DNA of 10,253 nucleotides from Thermodesulfatator sp. (GTDB taxonomy: Bacteria; Desulfobacterota; Dissulfuribacteria; Dissulfuribacterales; QOAL01), in NCBI GenBank assembly GCA_003978135.1, contig QOAL01000176.1, forward strand, positions 1 to 10,253, in the 5' to 3' direction. Position numbers and translations under genes: made by a program. Below, in pieces: positions 1 through 6,827 of the stretch. The first letter of the stretch is position 1. Each line of letters begins with the position of its first letter. The notes beneath the pieces were generated by a model. That model did no database searches and had not been told where the DNA came from. It saw only the letters and a list, made by a program, of their open reading frames with translations.

Positions 1-324
1 GACATTCCTCCATCCATGTTCAGGCCCCGGCCAAAGGTTTATTCATCGCTTGTCCACTTTTCCTTCAATCAGGACAGGGAACCAAGGGCAACGGACTATG
101 TTTTTTTCATTAAAACAGTCAAGGCTTCGTTTTCCCAGAGAAGGAAAAAGATAATAAACTGCCTTTCGTCGTTTTTCCGCAGGGACAGGCTGTTCGTGGA
201 AGGTGTGCTGGAGGATGCGGGTATTGACCCGGATATAAGGGCTGAGCGCCTGGGTGTTGACAAGTTCGTCTTGCTGTCCAACCTGCTTTACAAAAAGCTG
301 GGGCAGGGGATTGCAAACGGGTAA
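1..324 (+). CDS. rsmA: 16S rRNA dimethyladenosine transferase RsmA/KsgA, 3' end only
   Basis: This is the C-terminal part of the enzyme that dimethylates two adjacent adenines near the 3' end of 16S rRNA with S-adenosylmethionine. The gene enters from the left edge: the frame is open from base 1 and reads DIPPSMFRPRPKVYSSLVHF, matching the conserved KsgA stretch of the type 'PP..F.P.PKVDSAVV'. The ATG at 16 is therefore internal, not a start. It continues with FSQRRKKI and a small helical C-terminal domain ending in DAGIDPDIRAERLGVDKFVLLSNLL, typical of the family's tail. The SAM-binding N-terminal domain lies outside the window. The aspartate of PKVDS is tyrosine here, a tolerated-looking change. 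The family assignment is firm; completeness of the rest cannot be judged. Confidence 0.93.
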   Translation, partial: DIPPSMFRPRPKVYSSLVHFSFNQDREPRATDYVFFIKTVKASFSQRRKKIINCLSSFFRRDRLFVEGVLEDAGIDPDIRAERLGVDKFVLLSNLLYKKLGQGIANG

Positions 325-348
325 CCCTTGCTTTGCAGAGGGCGTTTT
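325..348 (+). terminator. weak terminator-like hairpin after rsmA
   Basis: Directly after the rsmA stop, CCCT (325-328) can pair with AGGG (339-342), with GC/GC pairing possible inside. TTTT (345-348) and further T-rich sequence follow. The stem is short and imperfect, so this is only a possible rho-independent terminator separating rsmA from the next gene. Confidence 0.25.
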
Positions 349-398
349 ACTACTATTTTATTTAGAGCAGATGCAAACAGTGGAGAAAAAATAATCTG

Positions 399-875
399 AT
401 GACACCCCAAGAAATGAGTAAAGAGGCCCAGGATCTCTACGATAAAGGATTTCACTGCAGCCAGGCGGTTTTTTTTACCGGCTGTCAGAAGCTTGGCAAG
501 GAAGCACCAGAGGTACTGGCTGCGCTTTCCCCCTTTGGCGGAGGTTTGGGCAGCACTGGTGATGTGTGCGGTTGCCTGTCAGGGGCCTTGGCTGTCCTGG
601 GACTTGCCATGGGCAAGAAAAAGCCCTCGGAAAAGGATCACAGGCTCATGTGGAAATACGCCTTCAAGCTGGTAAAACGGTTTGAAGCCCTTACCAGGGA
701 ATATGGGGGTAAGAGGTGCAGGGACATTGCAAGGGTAGACTGGAAAGACAGGCACCAGGTGAAGATTTATTACAGCAATGGTCCGGACAGCAGGAAAAAG
801 GAATGTCTGAAGGTCCTGGGGGCAACTGCCCAGGCCCTGGGAGAGATACTGGAAGAGACTGCCAAGAATACATAA
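399..875 (+). CDS. C_GCAxxG_C_C family redox-type protein
   Basis: A 158-residue soluble protein with the cysteine layout of the C_GCAxxG_C_C family (putative redox-active, possibly metal-binding proteins of anaerobes). Visible elements are FHCSQAV (Cys20), a second Cys29, then GGGLGSTGDVCGCLSGALAVLGLAMG with Cys57 and Cys59 in the 'C-G-C/A-x-x-G' core, and later cysteines at 107 and 136. The family core often reads CGALTGA; here it is CGCLSGA, so one extra cysteine is present. The start at 399 is preceded by TGGAGAA about a dozen bases upstream. It is monocistronic-looking, with spacers of 74 and about 150 bases on its two sides. No substrate is established for this family. Family call good, biochemical role unknown. 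Confidence 0.8.
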   Translation: MTPQEMSKEAQDLYDKGFHCSQAVFFTGCQKLGKEAPEVLAALSPFGGGLGSTGDVCGCLSGALAVLGLAMGKKKPSEKDHRLMWKYAFKLVKRFEALTREYGGKRCRDIARVDWKDRHQVKIYYSNGPDSRKKECLKVLGATAQALGEILEETAKNT

Positions 876-902
876 CATTACTTCTTGTCATAGAAAGAAC
901 TT

Positions 903-987
903 AAACCCTCCCAGGGTTAACAATCGGGGAGTCTTGCGGCAGTTTCAAGCCCCTGCCATCACAGGAGAGGCGGCGTCCTGTGATGGC
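903..987 (+). promoter_or_regulatory. structured leader / possible ncRNA with three consecutive hairpins
   Basis: In the 154-base gap before the 58-residue gene, three inverted repeats follow one another. The first is AACCCT/AGGGTT around 904-918. The second is GGGG(agt)CTTG at 926-936 pairing with CAAGCCCC at 946-953. The third is a perfect 12-base stem, GCCATCACAGGA (955-966) with TCCTGTGATGGC (976-987), across a 9-base loop. No T-tract follows the strong stem on either strand, so it does not look like a standard rho-independent terminator. It could be a 5' leader structure controlling the downstream genes, a processing site, or a small RNA. I recognise no known riboswitch consensus. Confidence 0.45.
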
Positions 988-1029
988 TTAAAAAATCGGT
1001 TTGGGGTTTACATTACAGGAGGAGTGAAG

Positions 1030-1206
1030 ATGGCAACAGAGGAACTTTTGCCAGAAGGTGACAAGCTCAGGAAGGCGGTAAAGTGGCTTGCAACAATGGT
1101 AAAGGAACACCCTGAAAGATCCAGGAAGGAGATAATCCTGGACGCAGAGGTAAGGTTTGACCTTTCACCCAAGGAGTGTGAGTTCCTGCAGAGGAAATTT
1201 CTATAG
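1030..1206 (+). CDS. 58-residue conserved-looking small protein of unknown function
   Basis: A small soluble protein, MATEELLPEGDKLRKAVKWL onwards, ending in RFDLSPKECEFLQRKFL. The start at 1030 is chosen because GGAGGAG lies just upstream (1019-1025) at ideal spacing. An in-frame TTG at 934 would put the hairpin region into the coding sequence and is rejected. The protein is charged and predicted mostly helical, without signal peptide, membrane segment or cysteine pair (one Cys near the C-terminus). The pattern 'LPEG..LR.AV.W......P......I..A..RFDLSP...EFL' resembles short uncharacterised proteins I have seen in Desulfobacterota genomes, but I cannot name a family. It lies 40 bases upstream of the DUF1178 gene, so the two are probably co-transcribed. 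Confidence 0.7.
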   Translation: MATEELLPEGDKLRKAVKWLATMVKEHPERSRKEIILDAEVRFDLSPKECEFLQRKFL

Positions 1207-1246
1207 GATTCAGGTTACATTTGAACAGGGCTTTTACGGGTTTTTC

Positions 1247-1672
1247 ATGATAGTTTTTGACCTTGGTTGTGAAAACGGCCATGTTTTTGAGGCATGGTTC
1301 AAGGACAGTGACAATTTTGATGAGCAGAAAGAGCAGGGCCTGCTCGAGTGTCCAGTGTGCGGAAGCACAAAAATCAGAAAAATGCTGTCCCCTGTGAATG
1401 TCAGGAAGGCCGTTTCGGATACCGGGGACTCTCCTGTATCCCAGGAAGCGCTTTTGGCGGCTGTAAGGGGTCTATATGAGAACATTATCAAGAACAGCGA
1501 GGATGTGGGAACCGCCTTTGCCTCTGAAGCCCTTAAGATGCACTATGGAGTGAAGGAGCAAAAGAGTATAAGGGGGGTTGCCACAGAGGAAGAGGAAAAG
1601 ATACTTAAGGATGAGGGAGTGGAATTCTTCAGAATTCCTGTACCAAAACAGAAAGACGAGACGGAAAACTGA
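1247..1672 (+). CDS. DUF1178 family protein (zinc-ribbon-like)
   Basis: A 141-residue protein starting MIVFDLGCENGHVFEAWF, the hallmark N-terminus of DUF1178. It is followed by LLECPVCGSTKIRK, so Cys8, His12, Cys35 and Cys38 could form a small metal-binding knuckle similar to regulatory zinc ribbons. The middle is acidic and helical, and the C-terminus carries GVATEEEEKILKDEGVEFFRIPVP, also typical of the family. The start at 1247 is chosen because the family begins with MI(V/R)(Y/F)DL. The longer frame from 1157 would overlap the previous gene and adds nothing family-like. The ribosome binding site is poor, so coupling to the upstream gene is plausible. No function is established for DUF1178. 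Confidence 0.87.
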   Translation: MIVFDLGCENGHVFEAWFKDSDNFDEQKEQGLLECPVCGSTKIRKMLSPVNVRKAVSDTGDSPVSQEALLAAVRGLYENIIKNSEDVGTAFASEALKMHYGVKEQKSIRGVATEEEEKILKDEGVEFFRIPVPKQKDETEN

Positions 1673-1675
1673 CTG

Positions 1676-2215
1676 ATGGAAATTTCCCACGAGAATCCAG
1701 TCGCCCAGGTTAACGGTCCACCGGAAAAGGATTCTGAAACCCGGATTGTTGAAGATGGCTGCCTTGTGGTCATGGACTATGTTGCAAGGCTGGTTACTGG
1801 AAAGGTTGTTGATTCATCGGAAAAGAGCGGCGGGCCAGCCAGATTTGTTTGCGGCAAAGGGCACTTTCCCAAACCTGTTGAAGACGGGATAAAAGGTCTG
1901 TCTCCAGGAGACAGCAGGATCATAACTGTTCATCCCTTCTATGCATACGGTCTTTACGATCCCAAAAAGCAGATGCTGGTAGCTGCAGAGAGGATTTCAG
2001 GCCCTGTTGAAACTGGCAAGGTCATAAAGGTGCCGGATGAACTGGGTATTACCAGGCCTGCGGTCATCAGGGAAATATGGAAGGGGGCCATCATGGTTGA
2101 TTTCAATCATCCCCTGGCAGGCCAGACACTGAAGTTCGAGATTTCCATACGGGAGGTGCTGCCTGTTGTCCAGGAGGAGTCGGAAATTCCCGAACCAGGA
2201 AACCCTTCTGGTTAA
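1676..2215 (+). CDS. FKBP-type peptidyl-prolyl cis-trans isomerase, SlyD-like
   Basis: A 179-residue cytoplasmic protein with the SlyD architecture: an FKBP domain interrupted by an insert-in-flap chaperone domain. The FKBP strand starts near residue 24 (VVMDYVARLVTGKVVDSS). GKGHFPKPVEDGIKGLSPGD (about 60-79) and AYGLYD (90-95) follow. The insert-in-flap region runs about 97-140, and the domain returns with VDFNHPLAGQTLKFEI from residue 141. This predicts prolyl isomerisation and folding-helper activity. Two differences from E. coli SlyD are visible: a roughly 20-residue N-terminal extension, and no His/Cys-rich nickel-binding tail (the end is acidic and proline-rich). The start lies 3 bases after the DUF1178 stop, indicating co-transcription and probably translational coupling. 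Confidence 0.88.
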   Translation: MEISHENPVAQVNGPPEKDSETRIVEDGCLVVMDYVARLVTGKVVDSSEKSGGPARFVCGKGHFPKPVEDGIKGLSPGDSRIITVHPFYAYGLYDPKKQMLVAAERISGPVETGKVIKVPDELGITRPAVIREIWKGAIMVDFNHPLAGQTLKFEISIREVLPVVQEESEIPEPGNPSG

Positions 2216-2434
2216 TGTCATACTGGCAAAGCCGGGGAATAATTTCTTTCAGCCCAGTTAATGTGGACGGTGATGGAACAGGAAATTATCCATTAAACAA
2301 GGGAGCATTCTCCGTTCAACCCATCCATTTTTATAAACCTGGCATGTTCTTCATCTGTGAGTCATTCTTATTTGCTGACCCTCGCGGAAAAGGCAGAGAC
2401 GTTTAATTTTTTTATTTCAGAGGTCTGATTGGTT
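2216..2434. other. gene-free stretch before the menaquinone operon
   Basis: No convincing gene is seen in these 219 bases. A 63-codon frame (2215-2406) overlaps the slyD-like stop by one base, has no ribosome binding site, and has an unremarkable sequence. The octamer GTTAATGT occurs twice, near 2212 and near 2257. A T-rich tract (2402-2417) precedes AGAGGT (2419-2424), the likely ribosome binding site of mqnE. The operon promoter is probably here, but I could not find a -35/-10 pair at acceptable spacing. Confidence 0.5.
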
Positions 2435-3532
2435 ATGAACATAATGGAAAGGGCCATCAATGATGCTGGCCTGGATGATATCTATGAAAAGGTGCAGGGC
2501 GGGGAAAGGCTTTCCATGGAAGACGGGCTCCGCCTTTTTGAGACTTCTGCACTTCCTGCACTGGGCTTCATGGCAAATATGGTGCGGGAACGTTTTAATG
2601 GCAACAATGCCTATTACATCTACAACCAGCATGTAAATTATTCAAATGTCTGTACGAATCTGTGCAAGTTCTGTGCTTTTGGCAAGGAAAACGGCCATGA
2701 AAAGGCCTACTGCATGACAATTGAAGAAATTGCAGAAAAGATCAGGCAGCGGCTGGATGAGCCCATAAAGGAGGTTCACATTGTAGGGGGCATTCACCCG
2801 GAGTTGCCCTATTCCTACTATATTGACATGCTAAAGGCCGTCAAGGAAGTACGTCCTGAAATCCACATACAGGCCTTCACCTGTGTTGAAATCGCCCACA
2901 TTGCGGCAATGGGAAGTAAAAGCGTGGAAGAATGCCTTGAAGATCTGGTAGATGCAGGCCTTGGATCCATTCCAGGCGGGGGGGCAGAGGTTTTCAGTAC
3001 AAGGATCAGGGAAAAGCTGTGTCCTGACAAACTGCCTGGAAGAGACTGGATCGAGGTGGCAAAGACCGCCCACAGGAAGGGCATAAAGAGCAATGCCACC
3101 ATGCTCTACGGGCATATCGAGACCCTTGAGGAAAGGATAGAGCACCTTGTGGCATTAAGGGAGGCCCAGGATGAAACAGGCGGCTTCATGTGTTTTATTC
3201 CCCTTGCCTTTCATCCCAAAAATACCGGCCTTGACCACGTAGCTCCCACCAGTGGCATAGATGATATTAAGAATATAGCAGTCTCGAGGCTCATGCTGGA
3301 CAATTTTCCCCACATCAAGGCCTACTGGATAATGCTTGGTCCCAAGATAGCTCAACTTGCCCTTGCCTTTGGAGCAGATGATCTTGACGGCACTGTCCTG
3401 GAGGAAAAGATAACCCACATGGCAGGCGCGGAGACATCCGAGGCCATGTCCAACAGGGAAATAGAGCACTTGATAAAAGGCGCAGGCAGAATCCCTGTTG
3501 AACGAGACACCCTGTACAACGTAATAGCCTAA
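2435..3532 (+). CDS. mqnE: aminofutalosine synthase MqnE (radical SAM)
   Basis: Radical SAM enzyme of the futalosine route to menaquinone. It joins 3-enolpyruvyl-benzoate to the adenosyl moiety of SAM, giving aminofutalosine. The [4Fe-4S] motif is NVCTNLCKFCAFGKE, with Cys73, Cys77 and Cys80 from the ATG. Further family marks are NQHVNYSN just before it, EVHIVGGIHPELP, and the DAGLGSIPGGGAE segment (173-185). The length of 365 residues is normal. The start at 2435 is preferred: AGAGGT lies 10 bases upstream, whereas the TTG at 2429 would leave only 4. It heads a run of same-strand genes, with mqnC 14 bases downstream. MqnE rather than MqnC is indicated by HVNYSNVC and CAFGKE versus the CAYYCAP-type motif of the neighbour. 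Confidence 0.95.
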   Translation: MNIMERAINDAGLDDIYEKVQGGERLSMEDGLRLFETSALPALGFMANMVRERFNGNNAYYIYNQHVNYSNVCTNLCKFCAFGKENGHEKAYCMTIEEIAEKIRQRLDEPIKEVHIVGGIHPELPYSYYIDMLKAVKEVRPEIHIQAFTCVEIAHIAAMGSKSVEECLEDLVDAGLGSIPGGGAEVFSTRIREKLCPDKLPGRDWIEVAKTAHRKGIKSNATMLYGHIETLEERIEHLVALREAQDETGGFMCFIPLAFHPKNTGLDHVAPTSGIDDIKNIAVSRLMLDNFPHIKAYWIMLGPKIAQLALAFGADDLDGTVLEEKITHMAGAETSEAMSNREIEHLIKGAGRIPVERDTLYNVIA

Positions 3533-3546
3533 TAACGGGTGTCTTA

Positions 3547-4611
3547 ATGCTGGACATAATAGAAAAAAAGATACTGGACGGGGAGAGGATAACAGAAGAA
3601 GATGCCCTGCTTCTTTACAGGCAGGCAGACATCCACACCCTGGGCCAGCTTGCCAGCCATGTCAGGTTCAGGAAAAACCCTGATCCCCTGGTAACCTATG
3701 TCATTGACCGGAACATAAACTATACGAATATATGTATTTCCGGGTGTAAATTCTGCGCCTATTACTGTGCCCCTGAAAATCATGGAGGTTTTGTCCTTTC
3801 CATGGAGGAGCTGGGCAAAAAGATAGAAGAAACCCAGAAGCTTGGCGGGACCCAGATACTTCTACAGGGGGGGCTTCATCCTGAACTGACACTGGAATTT
3901 TATGAGGAAATGTTGCGTTTCATAAAGGGATATGGGATTCACTGCCATGGCTTTTCACCGCCTGAAATCGTGCATTTTTCCAGGCTGTCGGGCCTCGGTG
4001 TGGAGGATGTGCTGAAAAGGCTGATAGATGCAGGGCTTGACTCCATTCCCGGAGGCGGTGCGGAGATACTGGTTGATGAGGTCAGAAGCCGTATTGCCCC
4101 AAGAAAGGCCACTTCTTCCCAGTGGCTTGAGGTTATGGAAGTTGCCCATAAGCTGGGGCTTCGAACCACTGCCACCATGATGTTCGGGCACCTGGAAACA
4201 GATGCCCATCGAATCCGGCACCTTTCTGAACTGAGAAAGCTCCAGGACAGGACAGGAGGCTTTACAGCCTTCATACCGTGGCCTTTTCAGCCAGGCAACA
4301 CTGCCATAGACGTAATGCCTGCCACTGCCCACGACTACCTGAGGATGCTTGCCATATCCAGGGTCTTCCTGGATAATTTTCAGAATATCCAGGCCTCATG
4401 GGTAACCCAGGGTGCAAAGGTGGCCCAGATTGCCCTCTATTTCGGGGCAAACGACTTTGGCAGCACCATGATAGAAGAAAACGTGGTTGCTGCAGCCGGG
4501 GTGAGCCACAGGATGTCAGAAAGCCAGATCAGGAAACAGATCAGGGATGCAGGCTTTACGCCCAGGCAGCGCCTTATGAACTACAGCCTGGTGGAAAAAC
4601 ATGCTGTCTGA
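3547..4611 (+). CDS. mqnC: cyclic dehypoxanthinyl futalosine synthase MqnC (radical SAM)
   Basis: Radical SAM enzyme that cyclises dehypoxanthine futalosine into its spiro product, the carbocycle-forming step of futalosine-dependent menaquinone synthesis. The cluster-binding motif NICISGCKFCAYYCAP places Cys63, Cys67 and Cys70, with the preceding DRNINYTN typical of MqnC. QILLQGGLHPELTLEFYEEM, the DAGLDSIPGGGAE block (161-173), TTATMMFGHLET and FIPWPFQPGNT are all characteristic. At 354 residues it is full length. It is clearly a paralogue of the MqnE just upstream: the two share the SIPGGGAE block and overall layout. The ribosome binding site is weak (GGGT 7-10 bases upstream), fitting coupled translation from mqnE. 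Identity is very secure. Confidence 0.96.
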   Translation: MLDIIEKKILDGERITEEDALLLYRQADIHTLGQLASHVRFRKNPDPLVTYVIDRNINYTNICISGCKFCAYYCAPENHGGFVLSMEELGKKIEETQKLGGTQILLQGGLHPELTLEFYEEMLRFIKGYGIHCHGFSPPEIVHFSRLSGLGVEDVLKRLIDAGLDSIPGGGAEILVDEVRSRIAPRKATSSQWLEVMEVAHKLGLRTTATMMFGHLETDAHRIRHLSELRKLQDRTGGFTAFIPWPFQPGNTAIDVMPATAHDYLRMLAISRVFLDNFQNIQASWVTQGAKVAQIALYFGANDFGSTMIEENVVAAAGVSHRMSESQIRKQIRDAGFTPRQRLMNYSLVEKHAV

Positions 4612-4693
4612 ATATGTTCATTTTACTTCTAAAAGCAGCACCCGCTTCCTCGGTCGCCTCTCAAAAGATTACTGTTATTTCCCCTTGAAATGA
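4601..4693 (+). CDS. possible 30-codon coupling minigene between mqnC and mqnX
   Basis: A short frame begins with ATG at 4601, out of frame inside the last codons of mqnC, behind GGTGGA (4590-4595) at 5-base spacing. It runs MLSEYVHFTSKSSTRFLGRL to a TGA at 4691-4693. That stop overlaps the ATG of the next gene as ATGA (4690-4693). The following gene has no visible ribosome binding site, so ribosomes finishing this frame could reinitiate there. I recognise no protein family and the peptide may have no function of its own. It could also be chance. Confidence 0.35.
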   Translation: MLSEYVHFTSKSSTRFLGRLSKDYCYFPLK

Positions 4694-5946
4694 GCAATAA
4701 GCTGTCCATACACCTTGCAAGATGGGTGGTGCCTGTAACAATGCCTGTTATTGAAAACGGCGGCGTGGTCTTGAAAGGAGGCCGAATACTTGAACTGGGC
4801 CACAGGAAAGATCTTCTGGAGAATTTTGCAAAAGCGCGCGAGATCACAGATCACGAAGATGCCATAATCCTTCCGGCACTTGTCAATGCCCACTGTCACC
4901 TGGAACTTTCCCTTGCAGCAGGCAGGATACCCAGGAGAACAGGTTTCTCCGCCTGGCTCAGAAGCATCATGGCCCTGAGGGAAGAGATACTAGCCCGGGA
5001 AGATGCGTCCTGTAAAGAGGCAGCAGTACGCGGGCTCAGGGAAACAGTGCAGGCAGGTAGCGGGGTCTTGGGGGATGTGGGCAATACAACCTGGGGTATT
5101 GAGGCCCTGCTGGGTTCAGCTTCCGGGGCTGCATTGTGCTTTGTTTCCTTTATGGAGATAATTCATCCCCTGGACAAGCAGCTCGATCTTCCAGAGCTTG
5201 AGCTAAAGGCGACGCCTGGAGGACCTTCCTTGATGGAATCGTGCAGAAAGCAGGCATATTCGCCCCATTCAGTCTATACCTGCTCAAGACAGGCAATGGG
5301 CAAGGTCAAGGCATGGTGCCGGGCAAGGAAACGTCCCTTTACCATTCACTGTGCCGAATCCCTGGAAGAAAGGCAGTTTGTCTCTTCTGCTAAAGGGCCT
5401 ATTGCCGAAATACTTGAAGAAAGGGGCAGGGATATCGGCTCTTTTTTTTCCACAGCTCCTTCTCCGGTCAAACTCCTGGATGAAGCCGGGGTCCTGGATG
5501 AATCAACTATATGCGTGCACTGCGTCCACGTGGACAGTTCAGACATTGAAGTCCTTGCCAACCAAGGATGCTTTGTCTGCCTGTGTCCCGGCAGTAATGA
5601 ATACATAGGCTGTGGCACTGCACCTGCAGATAGGCTCTTTTCAAGGCTGCCAGGCAGGATTTGCCTTGGGACCGACAGCCTTGCCAGCAATGAGACACTT
5701 TCAGTTTTCAGGGAAATGCAGATGCTGCATGGGATGTTTCCGGGCATCTGGCCGGAAAAACTGCTCCAGGCAGCCACAATAAACGGGGCACGTGCCCTTG
5801 GTCTTGGGGCTATCGCAGGCTCCCTTGACAAGGGAAAGGTGGCCCGGCTGCTGGTCATAAAAGGTGGGCCGGACAACCTGAAAGAGCTACATGAATACAT
5901 CTGTTGCAGGCAGGAACCTTTTCAATTAAAGGTGGTCAGTGGTTGA
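4690..5946 (+). CDS. mqnX: amidohydrolase, probable aminodeoxyfutalosine deaminase MqnX
   Basis: Metal-dependent amidohydrolase of 418 residues, probably deaminating aminofutalosine to futalosine between MqnE and a futalosine hydrolase. Visible metal and catalytic residues are LVNAHCHLEL (His68, His70), the IHCAES loop (His220), VHCVHV (His277, His280) and LGTDSLASN (Asp329). The N-terminal beta-sandwich (about 1-60) and closing segment (GSLDKGKVARLLVI) fit the superfamily. By sequence alone it could be another deaminase of the SAH/chlorohydrolase group. Placement among mqnE, mqnC and mqnA is what favours MqnX. The ATG at 4690 has no clear ribosome binding site and overlaps the stop of an upstream 30-codon frame. 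The protein is rich in cysteine (about 13), notable for an anaerobe's cytosolic enzyme. Confidence 0.85.
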   Translation: MSNKLSIHLARWVVPVTMPVIENGGVVLKGGRILELGHRKDLLENFAKAREITDHEDAIILPALVNAHCHLELSLAAGRIPRRTGFSAWLRSIMALREEILAREDASCKEAAVRGLRETVQAGSGVLGDVGNTTWGIEALLGSASGAALCFVSFMEIIHPLDKQLDLPELELKATPGGPSLMESCRKQAYSPHSVYTCSRQAMGKVKAWCRARKRPFTIHCAESLEERQFVSSAKGPIAEILEERGRDIGSFFSTAPSPVKLLDEAGVLDESTICVHCVHVDSSDIEVLANQGCFVCLCPGSNEYIGCGTAPADRLFSRLPGRICLGTDSLASNETLSVFREMQMLHGMFPGIWPEKLLQAATINGARALGLGAIAGSLDKGKVARLLVIKGGPDNLKELHEYICCRQEPFQLKVVSG

Positions 5947-5991
5947 ACAAATAGATTTAGGGCATGACCCGGGAAAAAAGCAGAGGACAAC

Positions 5992-6807
5992 TTGCACAGG
6001 TTAGGCATAGTAAATTTCATAAACACTGCCCCGCTTCTTATACCCTTTTTGGAAATGGGAGCCCTTGATCAGTGGGAGATAGAAGAAGGCAGCCCGGCTA
6101 TGCTCAATAGAAAGCTCAAGGCAGGCCAGATCCATGCAGGCCTCATATCATCGTTTTCCTATGGCCAGCACTTTAAGGATTATTTCCTCCTTGGGGATTA
6201 CTGCATAAGCGCCACCGGAACGGTAGGCAGCGTGCTGCTTTTCAGCAGAAAGCCCATTTATGACCTTTTCAGCTCAAGGATAGTGCTGACCAACCAGTCC
6301 GAAACATCCATAAACCTGCTTTTCATAATCCTGGAATACTTCAACGGGTTTCAGCCCCGATACGTTTCAGGCACATTTCATGATTTCGAAAGTGACAGCC
6401 AGGCCGATGCCTATCTTGCCATAGGGGACGAGGCCTTAAGACTAAATCGGGCCAGGGGTAATTTTTTTACCTATGATCTTGCCTCCATATGGTATGAAAC
6501 TACCTCCTTGCCATTTGTTTTTGCAGTATGGGCAGTCAGGAAGGACAGCGGTCTCAGGGATTCACCTGCCCTGGAAATTCTTAAGGCAAGGCTTGACCAG
6601 TCATACCAGAAAGGGGCAATGCGCCTGGACGAGATTGCAGGAAAGGTGTGCAGTCGCATCCCCATGCCGCAGGGAGAATGTCTCTCCTACCTGAAGGGCA
6701 TAGAATATGACCTTTCCTCCCTGAAAATAAGGGGGTTGACGAACTTTTTCAGGCTTTTGATGCAGATGGGAAAGATTGCGGCAATCCCTGAAGTTATAGA
6801 AATCTGA
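5992..6807 (+). CDS. mqnA: chorismate dehydratase MqnA
   Basis: Catalyses the first committed step of the futalosine pathway, removal of water from chorismate to give 3-enolpyruvyl-benzoate. The 271-residue protein has the periplasmic-binding-protein-like fold of the MqnA/MqnD family but no signal peptide. Typical segments are LGIVNFINTAPLL at the start, HAGLISSFSY (about 49-58), TVGSVLLFSRKPI (from 77), LTNQSETSINLL, and DAYLAIGDEAL with IGD at 144-146. The start is TTG at 5992, with AGAGGA at 5982-5987. An in-frame stop at 5965 and no ATG in between make this the only sensible start, since the family begins immediately before the LGIV strand. MqnA rather than MqnD is supported by the opening IVNFIN.APL motif and the IGDEAL segment. 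Confidence 0.92.
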   Translation: MHRLGIVNFINTAPLLIPFLEMGALDQWEIEEGSPAMLNRKLKAGQIHAGLISSFSYGQHFKDYFLLGDYCISATGTVGSVLLFSRKPIYDLFSSRIVLTNQSETSINLLFIILEYFNGFQPRYVSGTFHDFESDSQADAYLAIGDEALRLNRARGNFFTYDLASIWYETTSLPFVFAVWAVRKDSGLRDSPALEILKARLDQSYQKGAMRLDEIAGKVCSRIPMPQGECLSYLKGIEYDLSSLKIRGLTNFFRLLMQMGKIAAIPEVIEI

Positions 6808-6827
6808 GGAGTCCCAAGATATCAGCC

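Noticed and set aside
934..1029. Longer start (TTG at 934) for the 58-residue protein
   Set aside because: It would run through the 12-base hairpin, and the ATG at 1030 has a far better ribosome binding site and begins the compact charged protein.
1157..1246. Longer N-terminus for the DUF1178 protein
   Set aside because: It overlaps the preceding gene, and the DUF1178 family begins at the MIVFDL segment encoded from 1247.
2215..2406. 63-codon + strand frame overlapping the SlyD-like stop by one base
   Set aside because: No ribosome binding site, no recognisable motif, composition unlike the neighbours; more likely a spacer with regulatory content.
2429..2434. TTG start two codons upstream for mqnE
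   Set aside because: It lies only 4 bases from AGAGGT, while the ATG at 2435 has 10-base spacing.
5346..5900. 184-codon - strand frame opposite mqnX
   Set aside because: Serine/proline-rich shadow of a gene with all amidohydrolase motifs intact; no ribosome binding site or family resemblance.
4690..5946. Reading the amidohydrolase as a housekeeping SAH/MTA or chlorohydrolase-type deaminase
   Set aside because: Sequence motifs alone would allow it, but the position between mqnC and mqnA makes the futalosine-pathway role more likely; kept as an alternative.
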